Origin: an uncultured Erythrobacter sp.
GTDB lineage: Bacteria > Pseudomonadota > Alphaproteobacteria > Sphingomonadales > Sphingomonadaceae
Assembly (NCBI GenBank): GCA_947494705.1
Contig: CANLVN010000001.1
Coordinates: forward strand, 930,001 to 994,000
DNA length: 64,000 nt
Reading direction: 5' to 3'
Shown in pieces: positions 1 to 10,480 of the stretch. The translations under genes were made by a program, and so were the position numbers. Below the pieces are notes generated by a model, which saw only the letters and a list, made by a program, of their open reading frames with translations, made no database searches and was not told the origin of the DNA. Position 1 is the stretch's first letter; the number at the start of each line of letters is the position of its first letter.

Positions 1-2862
1 GAAAGCGCGCCGATCGTCGTGACCGGTTCGCGTATTCCGCGCCCGAACATCGAGTCGGCCAGCCCGGTGACCGTCGTTGGCGCCGAGCAGATCGACCTGA
101 CCGGTACGACGACCGTCGAAACCCTTCTCAACGAACTGCCGCAGGTTATCCCCGGCAACACCCGCGTTTCGAACAACGCTGGCGGTGAGAACTTCGCAAC
201 CCTCGACCTGCGTGGCCTTGGCCCGGGTCGTACGCTGATCCTGCTTAACGGCGAGCGTCTGCCCGCTTCGACTACCACCGGTGTTGTCGACGTGAACCAG
301 ATCCCGACCGGCCTGATCGAGCGCGTTGACGTTGTGACCGGCGGTGCATCGGCCGTTTACGGTTCGGACGCCATGGCAGGCGTTATCAACTTCATCCTCA
401 AGGACGATTTTGAAGGCGTCCAGCTCACCGGTCTGCAGAGCTTCTCTGAAGACGGCGCTTTCGACAGCTACACTGTCAACGGTATCGTCGGCGGCAACTT
501 CGCCGATGGTCGCGGTAACTTCACCTTCTACGGTTCGTGGACCGATCGTGACGGTGTGTTCCAGGGCCGTTACCCGTATTCGAACGTTTCGGCTGCGATC
601 TACCTGCCGATCAACAACGAAACGGGCCAGTATGGCATTCCTTATGTCGCTGACGATCCCTCGGATCTCCAGACCACTCCTGGCTTCACCCAGGCGCTCG
701 TTTCGGGCGGTGGTTCGGCTACTCCGCCTTGGGGCTGGATCGCAAACGACGCCACCAACCCGTTCCAGAACCTCGGCACGACGCTGCCGGGCGAATTCGG
801 TGCTGGTCAGTATGACACCAACTGCGATGGCGTTGCCAACACGACGCCGTACGACACGGGCAACCTGTCGTTCAACGATGCAGGCGCGCTCACCCCGCGT
901 CAGGTGTCCGGCAACTGCGCAATTCCGCTGCGTTCGATCGGCTCGTCGCGTTACAACTTCGGCCCGCTCAACTACCTGATCACGCCGCTTGACCGCCTGA
1001 CGCTGACCGCAATTGGCCGTTACGAGTTCGACGACGCAACCCGTCTTCGTATCTACAGCTCGTACACCAACGCGAACCAGCAGGTCATTCTGGCTCCGAC
1101 GCCTGCGACCGGTATCACGGTTCCTGCTGACAGCCCGCTGATCCCTGACGATCTGCGTGCTGCTCTCGACAGCCGTGACGATCCCGACGCACCGTTCATC
1201 ATCAACCGTCGTTTCTTCGAAACCGGTGGCCGTGTTGGTGACTTCACGACCGACTCGAAGAACATTCGTGCGGTTGTCGAGCACGACCTCAGCGATCGTT
1301 TCTCGGTCAACGTCGTCGGTAGCTTCGGTCGCGTCGACAACGTGGTTCAGAACCAGGGCAACATCCGTGCATCGGCTGTGACCCAGGGTCTTGCGGGCTG
1401 CCCCGCGGGTTCGGGTCCGGGCTGTGTTCCGATCGACATTTTCGGCCCGGGCACTCTTACGCCCGACATGCTGAGCTTTGTCGCTCTGACCACGACCGAC
1501 ACCGAGCGTTTCGAGCAGCTGCGTGTTGCAACCAACCTGACCGGTTCGCTCTTTGAGCTTCCGGGCGGCCCGCTGGGTATCGCGGTTGGTGCCGAGTATC
1601 GTAAGGACACGGGTGTTACCCAGGTCGACGATGCGAAGCGTACTGGCGACATCATCGGCTTTAACGCCGCTGGCTCGATCTCCGGTTCGATCAACGTCAC
1701 CGAGTTCTACGGCGAAGTCCGTGCACCGATCCTGCCGTTCGTTTCGGTTGGTCTTGGTGCTCGTTACTCCGACTACTCGACCGTTGGCGGGCTCTTCAAC
1801 TGGAAGGCCGAAGCGGAAATCACTCCGACCGACTGGATCAAGATCCGCGGTTCGTACAACCGTGCGGCGCGTGCGCCGAACGTGTTCGAGCTGTTCCAGA
1901 ACGGTGACCAGGGCTTCCCGTCCTACACCGACCCGTGTAACGCGACCAACGCTGGCCGTGACGAGGACTTCTGTGTCGCTCAGGGTGTTCCCGAAGCAGC
2001 ACTTCCTGGCTTCGTTCAGACCAACAGCCAGGTTCAGGCGTTCGCTTTCGGCGATCCTACCCTGACCGAAGAAAAGGCTGAAACCTACACGGTTGGTCTC
2101 GTTCTGACTCCGGGTTATGTCGGTCCGGTCCGTGTTTCGGCTACCATCGACTACTACAACATCGAACTGACCAACCGCGTTGCGGGCCTGGGCGCTGGTT
2201 TCTACATCAGCGATTGCTATGCCAACCAGGAACCGACCTCGTGTGCTCGTGTCATTCGTGACCCGGTCACCGGTCAGATCGACTCGGTTCAAACCGGTCG
2301 TACCAACTCGCCGACGCCGCTTAAGACTTCGGGTATCGATGTTGGTCTGGACCTGATGGTCGACGCATTCGGCGGTCAGATCTACCTCCAGGACACGCTC
2401 ACCTATGTCGACTCCTACAAGATCGGCAACAGCGAGTTTGTGGACACGACTGGTCCGGGTATCGGTGGTGTGACGCCGGAATGGTCGAACACCGCGACCT
2501 TTGGCTGGAGAAACGAAACGATCACCGCTCAGGTGCGTTACGTTTGGACCATGGGTGGACGTCAGAACTATCCGGGTGCATTCCTCGACGGTCTGTATCC
2601 GTATGATCTTGATGATCCTGACTTTGCGTCGCTGTACGACCAGTTCCCCGATCGCATCGACGATCTGAACCTGGTCAACTTGTCGCTGCGTTGGCGCGCT
2701 GCGGAGAACTTCGAGTTCACCGCCATCGTCAACAACCTCCTCGACAAGTACCCGCCGCAGACCACCACCGGTGTCTTCGAGCAGGCAAACACCAACATCA
2801 GCTTCTACGACCCCTATGCGGTCGGCCGGAACTTCACGCTGCAAGCACGCGTCAAGTTCTAA
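1..2862 (+). CDS. TonB-dependent outer-membrane receptor, 5' end outside window
   Basis: The reading frame is open from the first base of the window and ends at TAA 2860-2862, so the signal peptide and start are missing. The first visible residues (ESAPIVVTGSRI) match the TonB-box region of sphingomonad receptors. A plug domain follows, with LDLRGLGPGRTLILLNGERL and the GGASAVYGSDAMAGVINF segment near residues 70-125. A long beta-barrel with repeated aromatic strands closes on FTLQARVKF, ending in an aromatic residue as outer-membrane barrels do. About 950 residues are visible, typical for the large iron-siderophore or carbohydrate-type receptors. The substrate cannot be told from the sequence. 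A TPR/2OG-oxygenase gene converges on it, an arrangement often seen beside such receptors. Confidence 0.93.
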   Translation, partial: ESAPIVVTGSRIPRPNIESASPVTVVGAEQIDLTGTTTVETLLNELPQVIPGNTRVSNNAGGENFATLDLRGLGPGRTLILLNGERLPASTTTGVVDVNQIPTGLIERVDVVTGGASAVYGSDAMAGVINFILKDDFEGVQLTGLQSFSEDGAFDSYTVNGIVGGNFADGRGNFTFYGSWTDRDGVFQGRYPYSNVSAAIYLPINNETGQYGIPYVADDPSDLQTTPGFTQALVSGGGSATPPWGWIANDATNPFQNLGTTLPGEFGAGQYDTNCDGVANTTPYDTGNLSFNDAGALTPRQVSGNCAIPLRSIGSSRYNFGPLNYLITPLDRLTLTAIGRYEFDDATRLRIYSSYTNANQQVILAPTPATGITVPADSPLIPDDLRAALDSRDDPDAPFIINRRFFETGGRVGDFTTDSKNIRAVVEHDLSDRFSVNVVGSFGRVDNVVQNQGNIRASAVTQGLAGCPAGSGPGCVPIDIFGPGTLTPDMLSFVALTTTDTERFEQLRVATNLTGSLFELPGGPLGIAVGAEYRKDTGVTQVDDAKRTGDIIGFNAAGSISGSINVTEFYGEVRAPILPFVSVGLGARYSDYSTVGGLFNWKAEAEITPTDWIKIRGSYNRAARAPNVFELFQNGDQGFPSYTDPCNATNAGRDEDFCVAQGVPEAALPGFVQTNSQVQAFAFGDPTLTEEKAETYTVGLVLTPGYVGPVRVSATIDYYNIELTNRVAGLGAGFYISDCYANQEPTSCARVIRDPVTGQIDSVQTGRTNSPTPLKTSGIDVGLDLMVDAFGGQIYLQDTLTYVDSYKIGNSEFVDTTGPGIGGVTPEWSNTATFGWRNETITAQVRYVWTMGGRQNYPGAFLDGLYPYDLDDPDFASLYDQFPDRIDDLNLVNLSLRWRAAENFEFTAIVNNLLDKYPPQTTTGVFEQANTNISFYDPYAVGRNFTLQARVKF

Positions 2863-2884
2863 GAAGTTCGATACTGAACACGGA

Positions 2885-2917
2885 AACGGCGGGCCTTCGG
2901 GTCCGCCGTTTTCTTTT
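2885..2917 (+). terminator. Rho-independent terminator after TonB receptor
   Basis: An 11-bp stem (AACGGCGGGCC / GGTCCGCCGTT, one G-T pair) closes on a TTCG tetraloop and runs into TTTTCTTTT. It starts 23 nt after the receptor stop codon. Confidence 0.85.
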
Positions 2918-2964
2918 GCGCTTTTGAGATTTGAACAGTCCGGCGCCAGCAGGCCGAAATCGGC

Positions 2965-4770
2965 TCAGGCCGGGACTGCGTCGAAGGCCACGGTCATCCG
3001 CTCACCGCCCGCAAAGGGCACTGTCCCGTGCCACATCGAGGACGGGAACAGCACCAGCGAACCCTCCACCGGCTGCACGATCCGCCGCGCAGGCAGATCG
3101 AGACCCATCTCCGCAGGGGGCTGTCCCAGCGTCAGGCAACCGGCATTCTGCGCATCAGCCTCGCCGCACCCGGGCATAACAAGGTGCAGCGCCGAGCTGA
3201 TCCAGCCTTCCTGATGGAGATGCACGATATGGAAGCCCTCGCCGCGCAATCGCACCGACCAGGACCCGGTAAAACGAATGTGATCGGCCTTTCGGCGATA
3301 GAAAGGGTGGTTCTTGTCTTCGGGCAGAGAGCGCGCGAACGCTTCGACCTTTTCGCGGATTGCCTCGCGCAGTTTGACGATGACAGGTTCGGGCCGTGCA
3401 AACAGCGCTCCGGGCGTTTGTGTCCCTCCGCGCAGCGATTGTTCGGGCGGGTGGTCCGCGGTGTTGTGAAGCCGGCGCAAGGTTTCGCGCAGCTCCTCCA
3501 TCTCAGCCGCGTCGTTCAAATGCTCGATTGCGAGCTGGCCGGTTTGTACATCATAGTCATGCAGCCAGAACTCGCGCTCGTCTCCCATCATCCGCCAGGC
3601 GAGGCCGAGATAGGCCCAGGCGTATTGATCTTCGCGGTTTTCTTCTGTCACGCGCGTCAGCCACTGCTCGGCGCGCTTGTATTCCCCAAGCATGAGCGCA
3701 TTGCGCGAACGGGCGACCAGGAATGCTCCCGTTTCCCCCGTTGCCTGTTGGATCTTCGCGAACAGGTCTTCTGCCGCGTCGACATCGCCCGTTTCGCTTA
3801 GCCCGATGGCTTTGAAAAAACTGACCGCAGTGGTTGCGCCGAGGTGGCCCTCCGCTTCCTGCGCGAGTTGCGCGATTTCGTGATAGTCGCGATAGGACGC
3901 CATCAGCTGGAGCCAATCGAGCCAGATTGACTGTTCGCCGGGCCAACGCTGTACCAACGCGCGATAGGTGCGGTAGGCATCTTTGCCGGTCCCGTATTCT
4001 CGCGCCAGCCGTGCCAGGCTGCGATGCGCGGAGAAGTAGCCCGGTTTCGCTTGCACAGTCTGCTCCAGCAGAGCTTCGGCTTCGCCAATCCGACCGGTGT
4101 CGACCAACGCGCCTGACATAGCTTCGGTGTATTCTGGCGACGCGGCGAAACGGGAATAGTGGGTGCGAAAGTGCGCCAGCGCTTCTTCGCCCCGCCCGAG
4201 ATCGCGAAGGGCCTTGCCAAGACGGATGGCCGCACCAATGTCCTGAGGGCTGGTCGAAAGCACTCGCGCATATTCATCCGCGGCACCTTGCACTTCGCCT
4301 TGTTCGTTCAGGATTTGCGCCAGAGCATTGCGGACCAAGGCTGAACCGGGATGCTTGCTCAGAACCTTGCGCAAGGCCTTTCGCGCTGCGCCCCATTGGC
4401 CCGCTACCGCCTTCGCCTTGGCCGCGTTGACCTGGGCTGGGAGATAATCCTGGTTGAGCTTGATTGCTGCCGCAAATTCTCCGGCGGCCTCTTCCGCGCG
4501 CCCCAGTTCCTGTAGTGCAAGGCCAAGACTGTTCCGGATTTCCGCTGTTTTCAGCCCACCCGCTATTGCGCGACGGAAGGCCTCGACCGCCGCTTCGCCA
4601 CGACCCGTACGACGGCGGATAATTCCGGCCAGTTGCCACGCGCCCGCATTATCAGGATCGCTCGCAACCGCGCCTTCTATGGCCGCCAAAGCGCCCGCGA
4701 TATCGCCGCGTTCCAACTGGCCATAAATCTGCGCGAGCGATTGCGCGTTGACAGCCAAGGGAGCGCTCAA
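2965..4770 (-). CDS. TPR-repeat protein with C-terminal putative 2OG-Fe(II) oxygenase domain
   Basis: 601 residues. Residues about 10-420 are a run of TPR-like helical pairs (repeats such as DPDNAGAWQLAGIIRRRTGRGEAA, split here only as a sample). The C-terminal ~100 residues look like the 2OG-FeII_Oxy_5 type: a HLH pair in FHIVHLHQEGW, then LVLFPSSMWHGTVPF with a third His, and a following Arg in GERMTVAF that could bind 2-oxoglutarate. The start is TTG at 4768-4770 overlapping the TGA of the upstream gene (TTGA), which points to translational coupling. The enzyme's substrate is unknown. The gene converges on a TonB receptor, a common pairing in sphingomonads and caulobacters, but a functional link is inference. 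Confidence 0.8.
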   Translation of the reverse strand: MSAPLAVNAQSLAQIYGQLERGDIAGALAAIEGAVASDPDNAGAWQLAGIIRRRTGRGEAAVEAFRRAIAGGLKTAEIRNSLGLALQELGRAEEAAGEFAAAIKLNQDYLPAQVNAAKAKAVAGQWGAARKALRKVLSKHPGSALVRNALAQILNEQGEVQGAADEYARVLSTSPQDIGAAIRLGKALRDLGRGEEALAHFRTHYSRFAASPEYTEAMSGALVDTGRIGEAEALLEQTVQAKPGYFSAHRSLARLAREYGTGKDAYRTYRALVQRWPGEQSIWLDWLQLMASYRDYHEIAQLAQEAEGHLGATTAVSFFKAIGLSETGDVDAAEDLFAKIQQATGETGAFLVARSRNALMLGEYKRAEQWLTRVTEENREDQYAWAYLGLAWRMMGDEREFWLHDYDVQTGQLAIEHLNDAAEMEELRETLRRLHNTADHPPEQSLRGGTQTPGALFARPEPVIVKLREAIREKVEAFARSLPEDKNHPFYRRKADHIRFTGSWSVRLRGEGFHIVHLHQEGWISSALHLVMPGCGEADAQNAGCLTLGQPPAEMGLDLPARRIVQPVEGSLVLFPSSMWHGTVPFAGGERMTVAFDAVPA

Positions 4771-5288
4771 TTTCGACGTTTGATGCGGAACGCAACGCCC
4801 CCGTCGATCCGCGCAAAATAGCTGCCGAACGCGGCCTTGCTGATGACGATTTCTTCCCCGACCTTCGGGCGATTGACATACGCGCCGTCAGTCTGTGCCC
4901 AGACTGCACCGTCTTCGAGCTTCACGACATAGCGTCCGGTGCTTCCCGAGAAGGAAGCGATGGTGCTGGTCAGTTCGCTGACTTCGTCTTCATCGCCGCC
5001 TCCGAACAATTTGACCTTCGGCAACGAAAAGCCGAACAGTCCACGCCTCGTCTCCTTGACCTGGTCTCGGCTCATCACCACGAGTTCTTCGTTGGCTTGG
5101 GCACTTTCGAGCTCGCCGACTGCGGCATCGAAACAGGTTAGCCGCGCGGCATCGTCCGTGATTGCACGGCAATTCATGACATTGGTGAAAACTTCAGGCG
5201 CAGACGCGTCATCCTGCGCCTGTGCCGGGCTCGCCAGAAGCAAAACGGGCGCGATGGTCGCTGTTGCAAGAAGGGTGGTTGCTCGCAC
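4767..5288 (-). CDS. Exported hypothetical protein, 173 aa
   Basis: Start chosen at GTG 5288 (VRATTLLATATIAPVL...). It has a GGGAG ribosome-binding site about 8 nt upstream and gives a clean signal peptide ending in ASPAQAQ. A longer frame starting at 5375 would bury this signal. The mature part has two cysteines (MNCRAI, LTCFDA), a short GGGDEDE acidic stretch and a C-terminal segment rich in beta-strand (VVKLEDGAVWAQTDG, FRIKRRN) that looks like a small OB or SH3-like fold. I do not recognise a family. It overlaps the TPR/oxygenase start by 4 nt, so the two are probably one transcript. Confidence 0.75.
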   Translation of the reverse strand: MRATTLLATATIAPVLLLASPAQAQDDASAPEVFTNVMNCRAITDDAARLTCFDAAVGELESAQANEELVVMSRDQVKETRRGLFGFSLPKVKLFGGGDEDEVSELTSTIASFSGSTGRYVVKLEDGAVWAQTDGAYVNRPKVGEEIVISKAAFGSYFARIDGGVAFRIKRRN

Positions 5289-5371
5289 TTGAATGTCTCC
5301 CACAAGGCCGCGCAGGCGGCTGTATCCGTGTCCGACTATAACCGATTGTGAGCCTGAGGAAACAGGGCGTA

Positions 5372-7948
5372 TCAAGTGACCTCTATCTTCAACTCGCCAT
5401 CGCCTTCGTCGATCTTGAGCGTGGCGCCATCGCTGACCTTGCCCTCGATCAACATCTCGGCGAGCGGGTCCTGCAGATAGCGCTGCACCGCCCGTTTGAG
5501 TGGGCGTGCGCCATAGACGGGATCGTAGCCCACCCGGCCCAGCCAGCGCAGAGCGGCGTCGGTCAGGTCGAGCGTGATCTTGCGATCGTCGAGCAGCTTC
5601 TGCACGCGCTTCACCTGAATTTCCACGATCGGCGCCATGTGCTCCATCGCCAGGCGGTGGAAGAGGATGATCTCGTCCAGCCGGTTCAGGAATTCGGGGC
5701 GGAAATGTCCGCGCACCACGTCCATCACCTGGTCCTCGACATCCGCGACCTTCTGGTCGTCGCCGAGATTGGAGAGATACTGGCTGCCAAGATTCGAGGT
5801 CAGGATGATGAGCGTGTTCGAGAAATCGACCTTGCGGCCCTGCCCGTCGGTCAGGTGACCGTCGTCCAGCACCTGCAAGAGCACGTTGAACACGTCGCCA
5901 TGCGCTTTCTCGACCTCGTCGAACAGCACCACCTGGTAGGGGCGGCGGCGAACCGCTTCGGTCAGCACCCCGCCCTCGTCATAGCCGACATAGCCGGGAG
6001 GCGCGCCGATCAGGCGGGCGACCGAATGCTTCTCCATGAACTCGCTCATGTCGATCCGGACCAGCGCCTGGTCGTCGTCGAACAGGAATTCGGCGAGCGC
6101 CTTGGTCAGCTCGGTCTTGCCGACGCCGGTGGGGCCGAGAAACAGGAAGCTGCCAAGAGGCCGGTTCGGGTCCTGCAATCCCGCGCGCGCGCGGCGCACG
6201 GCCTTGGAGACCGCATTGATTGCCTGTTCCTGGCCGATCACGCGGTTGCCCAGGATGTTCTCCATGTCGAGCAGCTTGTCGCGCTCGCCTTCCATCATTT
6301 TGTCGATCGGAATACCGGTCCAGCGCGATACGACGGAAGCAATGTCCTCTTCGGTCACTTCCTCGCGCAACAGCGCGTTTTCGGTGAGGTCTTCGGCTTC
6401 GGCGAGACGTTTTTCGAGCTGGGGGATCTTGCCGTAGGACAACTCGCCCGCTTTCGCGAGATCGCCCGAGCGCTGCGCCTGCTCGAGTTCGAGCCGCGCG
6501 GCGTCGAGTTCTTCCTTGATCTTGCCCTCGGCCTCGATCTTGTCGCGCTCGTTCTGCCAGCGCGTCGTGAGTTCGCTGGATTGCTGCTCCAGTTCCGCAA
6601 GCTCCTTGCGCAGGTTTTCGAGCCGCTCCTTGGAGGCGCGGTCGTCCTCCTTCATCAGCGCGGATTCCTCGATTTTGAGCTGGATGATCCGCCGGTCGAG
6701 CACCTCGATTTCCTCCGGCTTGCTCTCGACCTCCATGCGGATGCGCGAGGCGGCCTCGTCCATCAGATCGATGGCCTTGTCGGGCAGAAACCGGTTCTGG
6801 ATATAGCGGTCGGACAACTTCGCCGCCGCAACGATTGCGGTGTCGGTGATGCGCACGCCGTGGTGCAGTTCGTACTTGTCCTTGATCCCTCGCAGGATCG
6901 AGACCGTGTCCTCGACCGTCGGTTCGTCGATATAGACCATCTGGAAGCGCCGCTGGAGCGCGGGGTCTTTCTCGACGTACTTCTGATACTCGTCGAGCGT
7001 CGTCGCACCGATGCAATGCAGTTCGCCGCGCGAAAGAGCGGGCTTCAGCAGGTTGGAGGCGTCCATCGAACCTTCGGAAGCGCCCGCGCCGATCAGTGTG
7101 TGCATCTCGTCGATGAACAGGATGATCTGCCCGTCGGCATTCTTGACCTCGTCGAGCACGCTCTTGAGCCGTTCCTCGAACTCGCCGCGATATTTCGCGC
7201 CCGCGATCAGAGCGCCCATGTCCAGTGACATGAGCGTGCGGCCCTTGAGGCTGTCAGGCACGTCGCCATTGGCAATGCGCAGCGCCAGCCCTTCGGCAAT
7301 GGCGGTCTTGCCGGTGCCCGGCTCGCCGATCAGCGCCGGGTTGTTCTTGGTACGGCGGGCGAGAATCTGGATCGTGCGGCGAATTTCCTCGCCGCGGCCG
7401 ATGACCGGATCGAGCTTGCCGTCGCGAGCGGCCTGCGTCAGGTCGCGGGCGAATTTCTGCATCGCGTCGTAAGTCGATTCCGCGTTGGCGCTGTCGGCTT
7501 TCTTGCCGCCGCGCAGGTCCTCGATCGCGGCGTTCAGCGACTGCGGGGTCACACTTGCCGCCTTCATCGCTTCGGCCGTCGCGTCCGGCGAAATGGCGAG
7601 TGCGGTGAGCAACCGCTCGACCGTGACGAAGCTGTCGCCAGCCTTGTCGGCAAGCTGTTCCGCGCTGTCGAGCACGCGCACCGTATCGTTGTCGAGACCG
7701 GGGGTCGCCTGCGCACCGCTGCCGGTGACGGCGGGGATCTTGCCCAGTCCGATATCGACCGCGCTGACCGCAAGAGAAGCCTCGCCCCCGGCCCGCTGGA
7801 TCAGGCCGGCGGCCATGCCCTCTTCGTCTTCGAGCAGCGCCTTGAGCAGGTGAAGCGGCGTGATCCGCTGGTGGTTCATGCGGATCGCGACCGTCTGCGC
7901 GCTTTGCAGGAAGCCCTTGGCGCGGTCGGTGAACTTGTCGAGATTCAT
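5372..7948 (-). CDS. clpB: ATP-dependent chaperone ClpB
   Basis: 858 residues with the full ClpB layout. It has an N-terminal Clp-N domain ([15 protein letters not shown]...), AAA-1 with Walker A GEPGTGKT, a middle coiled-coil domain rich in Glu/Lys/Leu ([15 protein letters not shown]), and AAA-2 with GPTGVGKT and the D2 small domain. ClpB works with DnaK to pull apart protein aggregates in the cytoplasm. Start is ATG 7948 with GAGGGAA 6-8 nt upstream. An upstream in-frame Met at 8005 would lie inside the predicted promoter and is rejected. The gene stands alone, as usual. Confidence 0.97.
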   Translation of the reverse strand: MNLDKFTDRAKGFLQSAQTVAIRMNHQRITPLHLLKALLEDEEGMAAGLIQRAGGEASLAVSAVDIGLGKIPAVTGSGAQATPGLDNDTVRVLDSAEQLADKAGDSFVTVERLLTALAISPDATAEAMKAASVTPQSLNAAIEDLRGGKKADSANAESTYDAMQKFARDLTQAARDGKLDPVIGRGEEIRRTIQILARRTKNNPALIGEPGTGKTAIAEGLALRIANGDVPDSLKGRTLMSLDMGALIAGAKYRGEFEERLKSVLDEVKNADGQIILFIDEMHTLIGAGASEGSMDASNLLKPALSRGELHCIGATTLDEYQKYVEKDPALQRRFQMVYIDEPTVEDTVSILRGIKDKYELHHGVRITDTAIVAAAKLSDRYIQNRFLPDKAIDLMDEAASRIRMEVESKPEEIEVLDRRIIQLKIEESALMKEDDRASKERLENLRKELAELEQQSSELTTRWQNERDKIEAEGKIKEELDAARLELEQAQRSGDLAKAGELSYGKIPQLEKRLAEAEDLTENALLREEVTEEDIASVVSRWTGIPIDKMMEGERDKLLDMENILGNRVIGQEQAINAVSKAVRRARAGLQDPNRPLGSFLFLGPTGVGKTELTKALAEFLFDDDQALVRIDMSEFMEKHSVARLIGAPPGYVGYDEGGVLTEAVRRRPYQVVLFDEVEKAHGDVFNVLLQVLDDGHLTDGQGRKVDFSNTLIILTSNLGSQYLSNLGDDQKVADVEDQVMDVVRGHFRPEFLNRLDEIILFHRLAMEHMAPIVEIQVKRVQKLLDDRKITLDLTDAALRWLGRVGYDPVYGARPLKRAVQRYLQDPLAEMLIEGKVSDGATLKIDEGDGELKIEVT

Positions 7949-7978
7949 GTCGGTTCCCTCGTAAGAATTACCTGCCCG

Positions 7979-8006
7979 ATATGGTGTTGCATATTTACAA
8001 CACAAG
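7979..8006 (-). promoter_or_regulatory. Candidate heat-shock (RpoH-type) promoter of clpB
   Basis: Read on the minus strand: CTTGTG, a 16-bp spacer, then CCATAT. This resembles the alphaproteobacterial sigma-32 pattern (CTTGAA ... CCnTAT). It lies about 30 nt upstream of the chosen clpB ATG. An rpoH gene is present in this window at 52467. Assigned by eye. Confidence 0.5.
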
Positions 8007-8152
8007 AGGTCGCGGCGATTTTTCCATCCCTTGGTGTGTTACCCGACTAGGTGGGTCGGGCAAGCGGGTTTGCAAGAGCCCTCTTGCGAGGCGGTTGACC
8101 TGCCCCTCCTGCGGCGCAATGGTCGCGCAAACGGGATTGGAGAGAACACGTC

Positions 8153-10378
8153 ATGAAATTCGTCAAGGGCGGCGCGATTGCGCTGGTCGCTTTGTTGCTG
8201 GTCGCATTCATCGGGCTCGCGACTTGGGAGCCTTTCTTCGCCAGCGAAAGCGAGGCTCCTGAATATCGCGAATATTCCGCAGAGATCGTGCGCAGCGAAT
8301 ATGGCGTGCCGATGATCTATGGCGATACCGACGCCGATGTCGCTTACGGCGTTGCAATTGCGCATTCGGAGGACGATTTCTTCACGCTGCAGGACGTCGT
8401 CGCCATGTCGCGGGGCCGCTACGGCGCGATTGCGGGCGAAGAGGGTGCACAGTTCGACTTCGCCTATCACCTGATCGACGCGCGCGGCACGGCGGAGCGT
8501 GAATATCCCAAGCTTCCCGCGGACACCCGCGCCCTGTTCGAAGCCTATGCCGCCGGACTCAACCAGTATGCTGAAGAGCACCCCGGTGAGGTCAAGCTGG
8601 CCAAGCTTTTCCCGGTCAACGGACTGGATGTTGCTGCTGGCTTCGCCTTGCGCCAGCCGTTCTTTTACGGCCTCGGGAACGTCATTGGCCCGCTGGTCGA
8701 AGGCGGCGAGCTGAGGCGCGAATTCGGGCCTGATATTCCCGGCTTCCCGCGAGATGGCGCGGAGGACCCGAAGCTGGACCGGTCGGACGAGCAATCGAGC
8801 GAAGATGTCGCGCATCGCGAAGGTCTGGTCCTGCCGGTCGGCGAGGAAGCGGACCATCTCGGTTCCAACGCATGGGCCGTCGCACCCGATCGCAGCGGCG
8901 GTCCGACCGTGCTCATCTCCAACTCGCACCAGCCCCTGCGCGGCGGGGTCGCGTGGTACGAACTGGGCGTGCAGAGCGGCGAAGGCTGGCACTTTACCGG
9001 CGCAAATTTCCCCGGCTCGCCCTTCCCCTTCCTCGGCCATAACGAGAACCTGGGTTGGACCAACACGGTCAACCGCCCGGACATGGCCGACATCTACAAG
9101 CTGGAAATGAACGAGGACGGCACGCAGTACCGGCTCGACGGCGAATGGCGCGACCTTGAAAGCAAGACCGTCACGCTGCCGGTAAAGCTAGGCCCCATCA
9201 CCCTCCCGATCCGCCGGACGATCCATCGCAGCGTGCACGGCCCGGTGATCGAGAACGACAAAGGCTTCTTCGCCATCCGCTATGGCGGGATGGGCGAGCT
9301 GCAACAGCTCGACGCCTATTACCGCATCAACAAGGCGGAAACGCTCGAAGAGTGGCAAACCCAGATGGCGCGCATGGCCATCCCCTCGACCAACTTCATC
9401 TACGCCGACAAGGCGGGCAATATCGCCTATGTCTACAACGCCGCGATCCCCGACCGGCCCGAGGACGTGCAGGCCAACTGGCGCGGCGTCCTGGACGGGT
9501 CCCGTTCGGAGCTGATCTGGCAGGGCACCGTCGATTACGAGGAGATTCCGAAGCTCATCAACCCGGCCTCGGGCTGGCTCTACAATTCGAACAACACGCC
9601 CTACACTGCGGCGGGCGAAGGCAGCGACCTCGATCCGGCGGACTTCTCGCCAGTGCTGGGCGTCGAGCTCAAGCAGACCAACCGCTCTCGCCGCGCCTAC
9701 AAGCTGCTTTCCGAAGTCGAAGGCCCACTCGATCGCGCTGCGCTTGAGCGGATCAAGAACGACAAGACCTACGAGAACGAGAGCTATGTCGCCGAGATGT
9801 TCGACGCGCTTGTCCAGCTCGACCCTCCGCAGGACCTCGTCGAAGCGCGCGAACTGGCGCTGTCATGGGACCTCATCGCCGACGGCAATGGCGACGCCGA
9901 TGCGATCACGTTGCTCATGATCCGCGACTATATGGGCGCGGAATACAACAACGGCGAAACGCCTGATATCGAGGAGCACCTGCGCGAGGCTGCCGACCAT
10001 CTGATGACGCATTTCGGCCGCCTCGATCCGCCCATGAGCGAGCTTCTGCGCCTGCGCCAGGGTGATGTCGACCTGCCCCTGTCAGGCGGATCGGACACGC
10101 TCCGCGCGATGACGACGTGGACGGTCGAGGAAGACGGTCGGCTGTCCCTGCGTCATGGCGACAGTTTCATCCAGTGGGTCGAATGGCCCGCCGATGGTTC
10201 GCGGGTGCGCTCGGAATCGATCCAGCCCTTCGGCGCGGCGACCACCCGTGCACAAAGCCCTCACTATACCGACCAGATGGAGCTATACGCCACCGAACGT
10301 CTGAAACCGGTTCACTTCTGGGAGGAAGACGTGCGCCGTCACGCCGAATCAACCCGGCGCGTGACCAACGCGCGTTGA
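8153..10378 (+). CDS. Penicillin acylase family protein (Ntn hydrolase)
   Basis: 741 residues beginning with one hydrophobic segment (GGAIALVALLLVAFIGLA), a signal peptide or anchor, so the enzyme should act in the periplasm. The family's autocatalytic site is present: HLGSNAWAV, where Ser238 would become the N-terminal nucleophile of the beta subunit after self-cleavage. The preceding ~200 residues form the alpha subunit and spacer. Members hydrolyse amide bonds of penicillins, cyclic lipopeptides or acyl-homoserine lactones. The sequence alone does not decide between them. A ribosome-binding site (GGAGAGAAC) precedes ATG 8153. Confidence 0.9.
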   Translation: MKFVKGGAIALVALLLVAFIGLATWEPFFASESEAPEYREYSAEIVRSEYGVPMIYGDTDADVAYGVAIAHSEDDFFTLQDVVAMSRGRYGAIAGEEGAQFDFAYHLIDARGTAEREYPKLPADTRALFEAYAAGLNQYAEEHPGEVKLAKLFPVNGLDVAAGFALRQPFFYGLGNVIGPLVEGGELRREFGPDIPGFPRDGAEDPKLDRSDEQSSEDVAHREGLVLPVGEEADHLGSNAWAVAPDRSGGPTVLISNSHQPLRGGVAWYELGVQSGEGWHFTGANFPGSPFPFLGHNENLGWTNTVNRPDMADIYKLEMNEDGTQYRLDGEWRDLESKTVTLPVKLGPITLPIRRTIHRSVHGPVIENDKGFFAIRYGGMGELQQLDAYYRINKAETLEEWQTQMARMAIPSTNFIYADKAGNIAYVYNAAIPDRPEDVQANWRGVLDGSRSELIWQGTVDYEEIPKLINPASGWLYNSNNTPYTAAGEGSDLDPADFSPVLGVELKQTNRSRRAYKLLSEVEGPLDRAALERIKNDKTYENESYVAEMFDALVQLDPPQDLVEARELALSWDLIADGNGDADAITLLMIRDYMGAEYNNGETPDIEEHLREAADHLMTHFGRLDPPMSELLRLRQGDVDLPLSGGSDTLRAMTTWTVEEDGRLSLRHGDSFIQWVEWPADGSRVRSESIQPFGAATTRAQSPHYTDQMELYATERLKPVHFWEEDVRRHAESTRRVTNAR

Positions 10379-10480
10379 TCGAATAAACTGCCACACTGGT
10401 CGAGCAGGCCGCGACGCGACATGATGACCGTGTACAAGCTAACATCTTGAATTAAGACAGATACCAAAGGGGACATACAC

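Noticed and set aside
5348..7228. 626-codon open frame antisense to clpB
   Set aside because: It mirrors the high-GC third-position bias of clpB, has no ribosome-binding site and its translation has no domain.
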